Positions 1-9,024 of a DNA stretch of 64,000 bases are shown here, one piece after another. The DNA is from Spirosoma oryzicola (GTDB taxonomy: Bacteria; Bacteroidota; Bacteroidia; Cytophagales; Spirosomataceae): the NCBI RefSeq assembly GCF_021233055.1, contig NZ_CP089544.1:1-64000 (forward strand). Reading direction: 5' to 3'. The notes below the pieces were generated by a model. It saw nothing but the letters and a program-made list of their open reading frames with translations, was not told where the DNA came from and made no database searches. The position numbers and the translations under genes were made by a program. Numbering within the stretch: position 1 is the stretch's first letter; each line of letters opens with the position of its first letter.

Positions 1-1
1 C

Positions 2-2575
2 TTATCCTTGTTGCAGGTTACCCAGGCCATTGGCCAGGCCAACCTCGACTTTCCCACGGGACGGGTACAGAACGCAACCGAAAGCGTGACGCTTCGGCTG
101 ACGGGCAAGTTTTCATCCCTGGACGACATTCGTCAATTGGTCATTGCAACGCCACAGAACGGCACCCCCATACACGTAAGTGATGTGGCGACGGTAACCG
201 ATGGACTGAAGGATACTGAAAGCATTAGCCGCTATAACGGCCAGAACGGTATCGGTCTCTTCATTCGCAAGCAATCCGACGGCAACGCTGTCGACATCAG
301 TGAACAGGTACAGCAAAAACTCAGCCAGATCGAGAAAGAAAACGCAAAAGACAACGTAAAATTTACCCTCACCTACGACTCCAGCACCTTCACGCTCACG
401 GCCGTTGAAGCGGTAACACACGATTTGTTTCTGGCGATCTTTTTGGTGGCAGCCGTGATGCTGTTGTTTTTGCACAGTTTTCGCAATGCCTTGATTGTCA
501 TGGTATCGGTGCCTGCTTCGCTGGTATCAGCCTTTTTGTTCATGTTTGTGATGGGTTATTCGCTGAACCTAATGACGCTGCTGGCGCTCTCGCTGGTAAT
601 CGGAATCTTGGTCGACGACTCAATTGTGGTTTTGGAAAATATTCAGCGTCACCTGGAAATGGCCGGGCCAACGGGTCGTAAAAACCGATGGCAGGCGACC
701 GTCGACGGGGTCAACGAAATTGGCTTTGCCGCTATTGCCATTACGCTGGTCATCGTACTGGTGTTCGTGCCCATTACGCTAACGGAATCGATCATTTCCG
801 GTTTACTCCGACAATTTTCGCTGACGGTTGCTTTTACCACGCTCGTTAGTTTGCTGGCCAGCTTTACCCTTACGCCCTGGATGACCTCGCGACTGGCGCG
901 GCTTGAGCACCTTGATCCCAAAAACCCGTTCCAGGCGTTTCTGCTCTGGTTTGAGCGGGGGCTAACCTTCCTAACGGCCTGGTACCACCGGCAACTCGAA
1001 TGGGTACTGTGCCACAAACTGGCCTTTAGTGGTATACTGGTCGCCTTATTTTTACTCACTGGCTGGGTCATGAGTCTGGGCATTGTGGGAAGTGAGTTTG
1101 TGGGGCAAGGTGACCAGGGTAAGTTTCTGCTGACCCTGAAGATGGATAAAAGTATCTCGCTCCAGCAAAATAATCTGCAATCCCTTCAGGTTGAAAATTA
1201 CCTGCGTAAAAAAGGAGACGTGCAGAGTGTAGCGGCTAACGTAGGCGGCGCCAGTACGGGACTGGCCAGTACGGGTCAGGGCGATAAAAGCCGGTCAGAG
1301 CTTACGATACAGTTAGTGCCAGTCGATGAACGACCCGGGGGAATCGCCACCGAGAAATACATGGTTGATCTGGTTGAAGACCTGAAACAGCGTTTTGCCG
1401 GGATCGAATTTACAACAGCCGTTATCGGCACAGTACAAACGGGCAGCTCACCCATTGAAATCGCCCTGAGTGGGGCCAATTTGGATGAGCTAATTGCTGC
1501 TGCGGACAAACTGGCGACGCTGATTCGACGCACACCGGGTGCCAACGATGTAAATGTATCCATCGAAGCTGGTAACCCCGAAGTACAGGTGCGGCTCGAC
1601 CGGGAAAAGATGGCCCAGTTAGGAATTAATGTACAGGTTGTGGGCGCTACCCTGCAGACAGCCTTTGCCGGTGATGATCGATCGAAGTACGCCCAGGGGG
1701 GAGATGAATATGATATCCGGGTGCAGTTGGATGCTTTCGATCGTATGAATCCTAACGACGTTCGGCAGATTAGTTTCTTCAGTCCATCAGCTGGTAGGCC
1801 CGTTACCTTAGGCGAATTCGCGCAAGTAACGCGGGGTAACGGTGCTTCGCAGCTAGAACGTAAGAACCGGCGCACATCAGTGACCGTCACGGCCAACACG
1901 CTGGGTATCGGTTCAGGAACGCTCATCAGTGCCATTCAGAAAGAAATGCGCAGGCAGCCTTTGCCCCGTAACATCGAAGTGATCTGGGGGGGCGATGCCC
2001 AAAGCCAGAGCGAAGGATTTGGTTCAATGGGGATTGCAATCGTAGCCGCCTTGATTCTGGTCTATTTTGTGATGGTGTTGCTCTACGATAGTTTCATCTA
2101 CCCCCTGGTGGTGCTTTTCTCAGTACCCGTGGCCGTTATCGGTGCCTTGCTGGCCCTAGCGCTGTCGGCCTCAAACATCAGCATTTTCGCGCTGCTGGGT
2201 ATACTGATGCTCATCGGGCTGGTGATCAAAAACGCGATTTTGATCGTTGATTTTGCCAACCAGCAGAAAGCACACGGCCTGCCCTACCGGCAGGCCATCC
2301 TCAAAGCTGGCGAAGAGCGACTTCGGCCCATCCTGATGACGACCATTGCCATGGTCATCGGTATGATTCCCATTGCGCTCTCGCACGGGGCGGGGGCCGA
2401 ATGGAAAACTTCGCTGGGCTGGGTACTAATTGGTGGCCTGACCTCGTCGATGATCCTGACTATTTTTTTAGTGCCGATGGTCTACTATCTGGTCGACCGG
2501 GCGGCTGAGCGCTGGGGCGGTCCAAAAAAAGCACAGCAACCAACTGGTAATGTTGTCGAGTTGCATACGCACTAG
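2..2575 (+). CDS. Efflux RND transporter permease subunit, 5' end cut by window
   Basis: Inner-membrane proton-driven efflux permease of the AcrB/MexB-like RND superfamily. The reading frame is open from the window edge, so the true start lies upstream; about 200 N-terminal residues are missing compared with the usual ~1030. The visible part shows the first periplasmic porter segment, TM helices at about 140-260, and the proton-relay aspartate pair in LVDDSIVVLENI (residues ~203-204 of the visible part), equivalent to D407/D408 of AcrB. The second porter domain follows at ~400-660, then the C-terminal helices (LLGILMLIGLVIKNAILIVD). The adaptor and outer-membrane partners are presumably upstream. 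The substrate cannot be read from the sequence. No hairpin terminator follows. Confidence 0.95.
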   Translation, partial: LSLLQVTQAIGQANLDFPTGRVQNATESVTLRLTGKFSSLDDIRQLVIATPQNGTPIHVSDVATVTDGLKDTESISRYNGQNGIGLFIRKQSDGNAVDISEQVQQKLSQIEKENAKDNVKFTLTYDSSTFTLTAVEAVTHDLFLAIFLVAAVMLLFLHSFRNALIVMVSVPASLVSAFLFMFVMGYSLNLMTLLALSLVIGILVDDSIVVLENIQRHLEMAGPTGRKNRWQATVDGVNEIGFAAIAITLVIVLVFVPITLTESIISGLLRQFSLTVAFTTLVSLLASFTLTPWMTSRLARLEHLDPKNPFQAFLLWFERGLTFLTAWYHRQLEWVLCHKLAFSGILVALFLLTGWVMSLGIVGSEFVGQGDQGKFLLTLKMDKSISLQQNNLQSLQVENYLRKKGDVQSVAANVGGASTGLASTGQGDKSRSELTIQLVPVDERPGGIATEKYMVDLVEDLKQRFAGIEFTTAVIGTVQTGSSPIEIALSGANLDELIAAADKLATLIRRTPGANDVNVSIEAGNPEVQVRLDREKMAQLGINVQVVGATLQTAFAGDDRSKYAQGGDEYDIRVQLDAFDRMNPNDVRQISFFSPSAGRPVTLGEFAQVTRGNGASQLERKNRRTSVTVTANTLGIGSGTLISAIQKEMRRQPLPRNIEVIWGGDAQSQSEGFGSMGIAIVAALILVYFVMVLLYDSFIYPLVVLFSVPVAVIGALLALALSASNISIFALLGILMLIGLVIKNAILIVDFANQQKAHGLPYRQAILKAGEERLRPILMTTIAMVIGMIPIALSHGAGAEWKTSLGWVLIGGLTSSMILTIFLVPMVYYLVDRAAERWGGPKKAQQPTGNVVELHTH

Positions 2576-2686
2576 TCACTGACGCGGTCTGCACTGTCTA
2601 ACGACGGCCGGGATATTTAAAAGCAATCGTTTTCCTATTTCTGTACAAACAATAACTAACCAGGCCGAGAACGTCTATCGATCAAC

Positions 2687-3085
2687 ATGATTAGCAACCT
2701 ATCTCTACACAAAAATATTGTCATGGGCTTTATGCTATTTGCCGCTCATCCGCCTAAAACACACCCAGTAACGGGCGAGTGGTACACTGCCGGCAAGGAA
2801 TCTAAAATTACGATTGCTCCCTGTGGCGATAAGTTTTGTGGCAAGATTACCTGGCTTAAAAACCCAGCAACGGCCACCAAAGAATCCGGCATTGGTACAC
2901 AGATAATCAAAGATTTTGAAATCGTAGACGATATGACACTGGAGAAGGGGAAAATTCACGATCTGCGTAATGATAAATGGTATAACGGGCGATTAAAGGT
3001 AGGATCAGACGGGAAACTAGAGGTGCGGGGTTGGTTAGGTCTACCGGCATTGGGTAAGTCGATTTACTGGACACGAGCAAACTGA
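2687..3085 (+). CDS. DUF2147 domain-containing protein
   Basis: Small probably exported protein of 132 residues. After a hydrophobic N-terminus it shows the DUF2147 pattern: GEWYT, then ITIAPCGDKFCGKITWL, a GKIHDLRNDKWYNGRL segment and a final GW-LGLPALGKSIYWTR. DUF2147 proteins are small, probably lipocalin-like periplasmic or secreted proteins whose function is mostly unknown. Start chosen at the ATG at 2687. It lies 111 bp after the RND gene and 33 bp before a small lipoprotein gene, so it could be co-transcribed with the latter. Confidence 0.8.
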   Translation: MISNLSLHKNIVMGFMLFAAHPPKTHPVTGEWYTAGKESKITIAPCGDKFCGKITWLKNPATATKESGIGTQIIKDFEIVDDMTLEKGKIHDLRNDKWYNGRLKVGSDGKLEVRGWLGLPALGKSIYWTRAN

Positions 3086-3118
3086 TCTGAATGAGAGCTA
3101 CCCATAAACCACCAGTTA

Positions 3119-3421
3119 ATGACAAATGTAAGGCGTAAGAGAGCCCTAACTGGGTTAATAGGAGTACTGTTGATCAGCGGTTGTCAGACTTTGTTCAATA
3201 CCCCTACTGCCAAGCCCACGACGGCAGCCCGGCCGGTAGAAAAAGCAGCGGTTGCTCGTTCCACTCCGTTGAAACCCGGGTACATCCAACAAAAACATCC
3301 TACGGTGGTTCGGCCGACCAGACCAATTAAAGCGGCTAGTACCCAGTCAATGGATCTAAAGCGGACCCGGCCGCCGGGTGCCAGACAACAAAAATTACCC
3401 ACAAAGATAACCGCCTCTTAG
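3119..3421 (+). CDS. Small Pro/Thr/Lys-rich lipoprotein
   Basis: A 100-residue protein with an N-terminal basic stretch, a hydrophobic core and a lipobox LISGC (Cys at ~22), so it is probably lipidated and membrane anchored. The mature part is low in complexity and rich in Pro, Thr, Lys and Arg (TAKPTTAARP, PTVVRPTRPIK), without a recognisable domain. The basic, extended composition would suit a periplasmic linker. No family recognised. It follows the DUF2147 gene by 33 bp. Confidence 0.6.
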   Translation: MTNVRRKRALTGLIGVLLISGCQTLFNTPTAKPTTAARPVEKAAVARSTPLKPGYIQQKHPTVVRPTRPIKAASTQSMDLKRTRPPGARQQKLPTKITAS

Positions 3422-3480
3422 CCTATTCAACACTGAGAGGACTCCTCTAAATCGTCAAATACAATACAAACTAATTCGTA

Positions 3481-3507
3481 TGAATCACTGCTCGAGCGAG
3501 TGATTCA
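3481..3507. terminator. Perfect hairpin downstream of the small lipoprotein gene
   Basis: TGAATCACT pairs with AGTGATTCA around a 9-nt loop that itself contains the palindrome GCTCGAGC. It begins 60 bp after the 3421 stop. There is no clean T-tract, so it is either a terminator lacking one or a protein-binding palindrome. Confidence 0.45.
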
Positions 3508-3630
3508 CTTACTTACCCAGATGGGCGTCTCAGATACGGCTATTACGCCTCAGTCCAGCTTTTGATCAGGCGGGAAGCATTACTATACGATACGAACATT
3601 TTTAAATTTCACTTTAACTACATGCCTATT

Positions 3631-4386
3631 ATGAAAAAGCAAATCCTATGGCTATCCTTTGTGATGCTGATCACGGCTCTTGGCCACGCCCAATCAATCA
3701 GTCAGCTGCAAGCGACTACTCGTTTTGACTTCGCATACGTCACAGGCGTAGTCACCAACACACCTGCGGCTTTACCCAGCGATCATGGTGAGCCAACGAG
3801 AATGGCTCCTTTGGTTAGAGGGACTACGATCAGTGCACTAGCTTAGCCCGCTGACCAGCCTTGGGGCAAGCGCGCTAAATTCGGCATTTATGCGGGCGCC
3901 AATCTGTCCCGCTTCGCGGGTGAAGCTATTCCGGATGACGCTTACCGAGTTGGTTGGCAGGCGGGTTTATACGGCCGAACGGGGGGTACCGTGTTTGGTC
4001 AGTTGGGAGCAGAATACCGTAATACATCAGTTAATCTAGTCCGCGTCAACAACAACACAACGCCCTCGGAACTACGGGGTAATTTAAACCAGCATTTTAT
4101 TGTCATCCCCGCTTACGTTGGCGTTCGAGTGGGTGAAGCCCTGGGGTTACGCGTACAGGCTGGTGCCGAGCTAGCTACGCTGCTGGGTGTTGGTGACAAT
4201 AATTTAAACCTAAACCGGGACAACCTACGGACGACTACGGTAAACGGCCTGGCGGGATTGGGTATCAATCTGGGGCCGCTGACGCTGGATGCACTCTATA
4301 ACCATGGTTTGGCCAACGTCTACAAAAATAGCACATTAGACAGCAAGCGTCGGATGTTTAGTTTAAACGTAGGAGTGCGCTTTTAA
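3631..4386 (+). pseudogene. PorT-like outer-membrane beta-barrel protein with in-frame TAG
   Basis: Signal peptide (MKKQILWLSFVMLITALGHAQ) followed by about 50 residues, then a TAG at 3844-3846. The same frame continues open for a further 180 codons: GKRAKFGIYAGANLSRFAG, alternating strands, and a C-terminal NVGVRF ending in phenylalanine. This is the layout of Bacteroidota outer-membrane beta-barrel (PorT/OMP_b-brl) proteins. No frameshift is needed; a single C-to-T change of CAG would explain the stop. Start set at ATG 3631, where the signal peptide begins, although the frame is open further upstream. Either a recent nonsense allele or a sequencing error. The downstream part has no good start of its own before ~3991. 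Confidence 0.75.
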
Positions 4387-4391
4387 TTACC

Positions 4392-4437
4392 GTGGGCATG
4401 GATGGCACACCCAATAACGCACATTATCCATGCCCAC
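4392..4437. terminator. 12-bp stem hairpin after the barrel gene
   Basis: GTGGGCATGGAT pairs exactly with ATCCATGCCCAC around a 22-nt loop, starting 5 bp after the stop at 4386. There is no T-tract. Probable transcript end for the interrupted barrel gene. Confidence 0.55.
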
Positions 4438-4572
4438 TCACCTCATTTATTTAAGTCGCACCATTTTAAGAACGCACCAACTGATGTTGACACCAACTAG
4501 GCATACTATAACAATTCTCTGGGTTGTTACCAGACCACAAATTGATCAGTGGACATCAACGCTTAGGCAATT

Positions 4573-4974
4573 ATGAAAAAATACGGGAACAGTTTATGGT
4601 TTGGAGTTGTGCTTCTATGGCTGAGCAGCTGTTCATCCAGGTTAACCTTTTTAAATTCAACCGTTACACCAGCAGCTACCGGCACGGTCTCATTTAAAAA
4701 GGACAAAAACAGCAATTACATCCTTCAAGTTGAGGTACGTAATCTGGCTGAGCCGCATCGGCTTACCCCATCCAAAAACATCTACTTAGCCTGGATGGAG
4801 GCCGGTGGTCGTCCCGCTCAGAAGCTGGGTCAATTGACGATTTATTCCAAAATGCTGAAAGGTGAGCTCAAAGCAACTACTATTGATCAGCCGGCGGTTG
4901 TATATATAACGGCTGAAGTCGACGAGAACGCGGAGTCTCCTGGTGAAATGGTTGTGCTAACAACTAAAAGATAG
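4573..4974 (+). CDS. Hypothetical lipoprotein
   Basis: A 133-residue protein with a signal peptide and lipobox LSSCSS (Cys ~20), probably lipidated. The mature part looks like a small all-beta domain: FKKDKNSNYILQVEVRNLAEP, then YLAWMEAGG and a final GEMVVLTTKR. The layout resembles small anti-sigma- or CHRD-like beta sandwiches but no family is assigned. It is isolated from its neighbours by 186 and 280 bp, so probably monocistronic. Confidence 0.55.
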   Translation: MKKYGNSLWFGVVLLWLSSCSSRLTFLNSTVTPAATGTVSFKKDKNSNYILQVEVRNLAEPHRLTPSKNIYLAWMEAGGRPAQKLGQLTIYSKMLKGELKATTIDQPAVVYITAEVDENAESPGEMVVLTTKR

Positions 4975-5254
4975 TCGTACTCTTCACTAACTATTCGCTC
5001 TTAGATTATTGCTTGTTCGAGTTATCGTTAACCGACGAATAACTTCACTTGGCGCTATGGATCATTGATCGGATGGTTTTAGACCGACATAGGGTTATTC
5101 ATGGGACCCATAGACATACCTGTGTCTGAAAGTGGGCAAACTATTATTACCCTTGCGTAGGAATGCCGTAAATCGTTTAGCCATTATTGCCAGTACGCAT
5201 CAGGATAGTTCTATGTATCGACTCAATAATTGATAAGTAAGACTGTTAAACACT

Positions 5255-6031
5255 ATGCTGACGAATCAAAAGCGGTGGTCAAGTAATAATCAGCTGAAAT
5301 GTTTCGGAATCCTTTTTCTTCACTGGTATTTATTACACGGACCGGTTTTAAGTTTTGGGCAGGATTCGAATAACGCGCCTTTGCCTAATCGATTGCATGG
5401 AAAACACCAGTTTTTTGCTGGTCTACAGTTTCCGACCAACTACACAGCAGGGTATAGCTTTCGCTTTCATCCCCACTTAGCGGTACAGGCGCAGGGGGGA
5501 ATTGCGACTTCGTCGTTTATACATTTGTTAACGCCTATTGGACTCGACCCCAATCTGAGCCGACTCATGAGTAAATCATTTCGGGGCGGACGAATGGTCA
5601 GTTTGGGATTGACAGGGTATACAAAGTCACGCTGGTACGCTGGTGTGTACGGTCAGCACTTACGCTTCTCGGCTCGATCTATTACGCTGGCTGATGGCCT
5701 ATCAACCTATTTCATGAATGATCTTACTTCGATTGTTTTTTTAAACTCACCCTGGCTTGTTTTTAATTTAGACTCCACGTTTTGGATCACAGGAATCCGC
5801 ATTGGCCATAGCTGGCAACCCGTTCATTCCCGCTTTAGCTTTGAGGCCGAGCTAAGCATGGGTAAGATTGTTGCCAGTCAAAATACTTTTTCCACAAATC
5901 AACTTTGGTTAAATCAACTCGCCACGGACGGGCATTTCTTTTCCCAAATGGACAAAGGTATGGACCAAGAAATTCGGCGATACGGCTTTTTACCCGCCAT
6001 TACCGTGCTGTTTACGTATCCTGCTTGGTAA
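5255..6031 (+). CDS. Hypothetical exported protein, probable outer-membrane barrel
   Basis: 258 residues with a cleavable-looking N-terminus (hydrophobic FGILFLHWYLLHGPVLSFG, cut likely after FGQ). The rest consists of alternating amphipathic strands with many aromatic residues: FFAGLQFPTNYTAGYSFRF, WYAGVYGQHLRFSA and WITGIRIGHSW. It ends ILFTYPAW-like with an aromatic terminus, as expected of a small beta-barrel. No named family recognised. Preceded by a 280-bp gap in which no gene or strong regulatory element was seen. Confidence 0.55.
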   Translation: MLTNQKRWSSNNQLKCFGILFLHWYLLHGPVLSFGQDSNNAPLPNRLHGKHQFFAGLQFPTNYTAGYSFRFHPHLAVQAQGGIATSSFIHLLTPIGLDPNLSRLMSKSFRGGRMVSLGLTGYTKSRWYAGVYGQHLRFSARSITLADGLSTYFMNDLTSIVFLNSPWLVFNLDSTFWITGIRIGHSWQPVHSRFSFEAELSMGKIVASQNTFSTNQLWLNQLATDGHFFSQMDKGMDQEIRRYGFLPAITVLFTYPAW

Positions 6032-6195
6032 CGGATAAGATAACTAACAATGTCTATCCTGAATTTATGCAGCGATTGGTATTCGTAAAAAGTTTTAATT
6101 AAATGACGTTCTGATCAACTAACCGTCTTTATCGGGCAGACAGGTATATTATAGTGTGTGATTTGATCCAGCCAGATATTAGTGAGACGCGAAAT

Positions 6196-6456
6196 TTAAA
6201 ATGGTGTCTGCTGTTTGCTTTGGGGGACAAGGTATAATGAATGTGAAACCGGACAAGAGTTATCAAGGCATCCAGATGCTTCGCTGATAGTTTGGGCCAG
6301 CTTGTCTACCCGTTGAAGCTGGAAGATACCGGACTCAACAAAATGATGGGCCAGACTGGGCTCCCCAGGGCGATGACGGGCTGCCATAATAACCCGGGCT
6401 CCTGCTTGACTTAGCTTGTCCGCAATGGCTTTGGTACCGCCCGTCACTAAAGCCAT
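6196..6456 (-). pseudogene. Short-chain dehydrogenase N-terminal remnant
   Basis: The reverse strand reads ALVTGGTKAIADKLSQAGAR followed by VIMAARHRPGEP and HHFVESG, the start of a classical SDR Rossmann fold. The expected TGGTKGIGKAIA appears with four residues missing, removing the cofactor-binding GxxxGxG. After about 75 residues the similarity fades (VDKLAQTISEASGCLD). The Ser-Tyr-Lys catalytic region is absent, and a stop codon sits directly before the ATG. It is therefore a decayed fragment, not a short functional gene. An intact, distantly related SDR gene begins 282 bp away on the other strand. Confidence 0.65.
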
Positions 6457-6667
6457 TTAACCGACCAAATTCTGATACTGATATTGGTTGCTTTCCATCT
6501 GATGCATAAGTGTAGATGATTTGGTTCAAACGTTGTACTCAACCCTGTTTATAACTGAGCCTAAATACGCAGTAAGCATAATTTGAGCCATTGGTTAAGT
6601 AAGGATTGCCCTACCAACAAGTAAAATCGTTGGCCTACAACTCAATAAGCTTTAGTGTATAATTTTA

Positions 6668-6683
6668 TATTTTTGTATACAAA
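6668..6683 (+). promoter_or_regulatory. Candidate -7 element overlapping a 12-bp palindrome
   Basis: TATTTTTG fits the Bacteroidota -7 consensus TAnnTTTG. It overlaps the perfect palindrome TTTGTATACAAA (6672-6683), which lies 55 bp before the SDR start codon. A clear -33 element was not found. A repressor binding here would block the promoter; which regulator is unknown. Confidence 0.35.
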
Positions 6684-6737
6684 TTAGAGTTTTAAAATAA
6701 AAATAGTTAACTAATTTCCATTGTTTGTTTTAAGATT

Positions 6738-7508
6738 ATGAAAGGCTTACAAAGCAAAAGAATTCTGGTTGCCGGCAGTGCAACTGGCATTGGTGCAGCA
6801 ACGGCAAAACGACTTGGTGAGGAAGGAGTCCGTTTAGTGCTGGGCGACATTAACCTGGAGGGAGTTAACAGCGTCGCCGAAGAGATTAATGCAAACGGGG
6901 GTAAGGCTATTGCCATTAAATTTGACCTTGCTGATCCCGACTCGATCACGGCCCTTATCGACTTCACCGTCGAGCAATTGGGTGGCTTGGATGGTATCGC
7001 TAATGTAGCCGCCGATCTTTCTAATGAAACAATAGGGCAGGACTTGGATCTGTTGCAGATGCAGTTGCCCATCTGGGACAAGACACTGAAGAGTAATCTG
7101 GTTGGTTTTGCCCTTATCATCAAGCAAAGCTTACCCCATCTTATTGCGGCTGGCGGTGGATCGATTGTTAACACGACCAGTGCCGCATCTTGGGTTGGTG
7201 AAAAAATTCGGCCAGCCTATGCAGCATCGAAAGCTGGAGTAAATACGCTGACTCGTCACGTGGCCGCCACCTGGGGTAAAGACAATGTGCGTTGTAACGC
7301 CGTTAGTCCAGGTGCCGTTTTGAGTGAAACCGCCCTTCGCCAAATGAGCCCTGAATTTCAACAGGCCATGAAAGATGCTATTTCGCTTACTCGGTTAGGC
7401 AAACCGGACGATCTGGGTAATACCATCGCATTTCTACTTTCCGATGATGCCCAGTGGGTAACAGGACAAGTATGGTCAGTTAACGGGGGTGGAGGATTCC
7501 GGGACTGA
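6738..7508 (+). CDS. SDR family NAD(P)-dependent oxidoreductase
   Basis: Classical short-chain dehydrogenase of 256 residues. The N-terminal cofactor motif is GSATGIG (residues ~13-19), followed by an aspartate (LGDIN) after beta-2 that favours NAD(H). NVAA replaces the usual NNAG. Catalytic Ser lies in NTTSAASW and the YxxxK motif is YAASK. The C-terminus shows the PG-containing substrate loop and VTGQVWSVNGGGG. Probably oxidises or reduces a small alcohol or ketone; the substrate is not deducible. It is followed after 165 bp by an FAD monooxygenase in the same direction, so the two may form a small catabolic pair. Confidence 0.9.
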   Translation: MKGLQSKRILVAGSATGIGAATAKRLGEEGVRLVLGDINLEGVNSVAEEINANGGKAIAIKFDLADPDSITALIDFTVEQLGGLDGIANVAADLSNETIGQDLDLLQMQLPIWDKTLKSNLVGFALIIKQSLPHLIAAGGGSIVNTTSAASWVGEKIRPAYAASKAGVNTLTRHVAATWGKDNVRCNAVSPGAVLSETALRQMSPEFQQAMKDAISLTRLGKPDDLGNTIAFLLSDDAQWVTGQVWSVNGGGGFRD

Positions 7509-7673
7509 TGTTTAGTCAAACCGTTGCCCACTTCAACCACCTGAGTGGTGGTAAGCCGCTTTTACAGGATTCTTAGTCTAATTCAGGATGATCAACAGTT
7601 CAGATGATGGATAAACTTTTAAAAGTATTCACCATCTGGGTAATTAAAAAAAAACATCTTAATGATAAACCTT

Positions 7674-8891
7674 ATGACTAATAAGCAAGCAGATACCAAA
7701 CGGGCATTAGTAGTTGGTCTTGGCATTGCGGGTATGTCCGCAGCCATTGGTCTCCATCAGGCCGGATGGACGCCGGTAATTGTAGAGAAGGCGTCTGAGC
7801 GCCGGACTGGGGGGTATTTTATCGGCCTTTTCGAGCCTGGTCAAAAGGCAGCCACTCAATTAGGGGTACTTAATGCAATCCATACCCGGACTCCTCGACC
7901 AACGGCTACGTACCGAATCGAAGAAGATGGAGAACGGCAGCGTATCGCCGGTTTTCTTGACCAGCCTGAGAAGCCCGAAGTTGTTTTACGTAGTGACGTT
8001 GAAGCTGGTTTATGGACGCGCATTGATGGGCAGGTGGAGGTTCGCTTCAATACCAGCCCAACGGCAATTACTCAACAAGCAGATGGAGCCACAGTCACGC
8101 TTAAAAATAATGCTACTGGCGAAATAAAGGAGGAGACTTTCGACCTAGTTGTTGGTGCTGACGGAGTACGGTCAACGGTACGCCTGCTTACCTTCGGCCC
8201 CCACGAACTTTACATGGATGATTGGGGAACAATTATTTGTGCGTTCCAAATGGAAGACCAAGTACCAGGCTTTACGGATCAAGATGGGCTGTTGGCTTAT
8301 GAGCCCCGCCGTGCCTTATGGGTATTTCCCTTCTCCGATCGGGCTCCAACGGGCCTATTTATTTATCGCACAGACGACACGAATGCGCAGTTCACCAAGC
8401 CCCCAATCGAGGTGATTCGTTCGGTTTTCGGCGACATGGACGATCCTGTAGTTAAGCACGGGTTGGATGCACTTGCTAAAGCTCGTAACTTTCTCTTCGA
8501 TAGCGTTAATGTGGTTGATATGCCCCATTGGGTAAAGGGTCGCGTAATCGTTACAGGAGATGCGGCGTGGTGCCTGACACTTACCTCCGGTATGGGTACA
8601 TCGGCGGCTTTACTGGGGGGGGCAGAACTGGGCAAGGCCGCTGGTGAACACCCGAATGATCTGGAGGCCGCTTTAAGGCATTGGGAGTCACAAATGCGAC
8701 CATTTATTGACAAACAGCGCATTCCTGCTCTTTTGAAGCGTCAGGCTTTTGTACCAGCAAACCGGTTCGTGCATTGGCTTGTTTCCGGCCTTATGTTGAA
8801 GGGGGGGAGAAAACTGGCTGAGGTCGAGCATAAACAAGCCTCCAAAGAGTGGAAAAATGCCGCTGAGCATCATCGCAATCAGTTTGGCTGA
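7674..8891 (+). CDS. FAD-dependent monooxygenase
   Basis: Group A flavoprotein hydroxylase-type protein (about 405 residues from the ATG at 7674; an in-frame upstream start at 7662 also exists). The N-terminal Rossmann motif is VGLGIAGMSAAIGLHQAG with the FAD-ribose acidic residue in VIVEKASERRTGG. The middle motif is DLVVGADGVRSTVR (the DG motif) and the third is GRVIVTGDAAWCLT (the GD motif). This class uses NAD(P)H and O2 to hydroxylate aromatic or polyketide-like compounds, and some members inactivate drugs such as tetracyclines; the substrate here is unknown. Likely cytoplasmic. Confidence 0.9.
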   Translation: MTNKQADTKRALVVGLGIAGMSAAIGLHQAGWTPVIVEKASERRTGGYFIGLFEPGQKAATQLGVLNAIHTRTPRPTATYRIEEDGERQRIAGFLDQPEKPEVVLRSDVEAGLWTRIDGQVEVRFNTSPTAITQQADGATVTLKNNATGEIKEETFDLVVGADGVRSTVRLLTFGPHELYMDDWGTIICAFQMEDQVPGFTDQDGLLAYEPRRALWVFPFSDRAPTGLFIYRTDDTNAQFTKPPIEVIRSVFGDMDDPVVKHGLDALAKARNFLFDSVNVVDMPHWVKGRVIVTGDAAWCLTLTSGMGTSAALLGGAELGKAAGEHPNDLEAALRHWESQMRPFIDKQRIPALLKRQAFVPANRFVHWLVSGLMLKGGRKLAEVEHKQASKEWKNAAEHHRNQFG

Positions 8892-8899
8892 TTGTTTAG

Positions 8900-8941
8900 T
8901 TGCCACTGGAGTTTACGTTTGGTAGTAAGCTTCAGTGGTAA
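8900..8941 (+). terminator. Stem-loop after the monooxygenase gene
   Basis: TTGCCACTGGAG pairs with CTTCAGTGGTAA (12 bp with two G-T pairs) around an 18-nt loop, 8 bp after the stop codon. The tail is AT-rich (ttaggtgttaat) without a long T run. Confidence 0.45.
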
Positions 8942-9024
8942 TTAGGTGTTAATAATCAAGATAACTCTTTTACCTATTAGATAGCCAGCGAACTGGCCAT
9001 GCAACAGTATACCGAATATTTTTT

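Larger units (their letters stand above)
6032..6737. other. Intergenic stretch with SDR remnant and promoter region
   Basis: No intact gene. It holds the reverse-strand dehydrogenase remnant (6196-6456). The AT-rich segment before the SDR gene at 6738 carries a TAnnTTTG-like element and a 12-bp palindrome. Confidence 0.6.

Noticed and set aside
1276..1935. Long reverse-strand open frames inside the RND gene and inside GC-richer genes (e.g. 22507-22863, 29379-29834, 32374-32904)
   Set aside because: They are antisense shadows of well-supported genes with Ser/Arg/Pro-rich compositions and no family resemblance.
3531..3560. cgtctcagatacgg, similar to the repeat core
   Set aside because: Lacks the GGGAGC arm and both stems; the match is too short.
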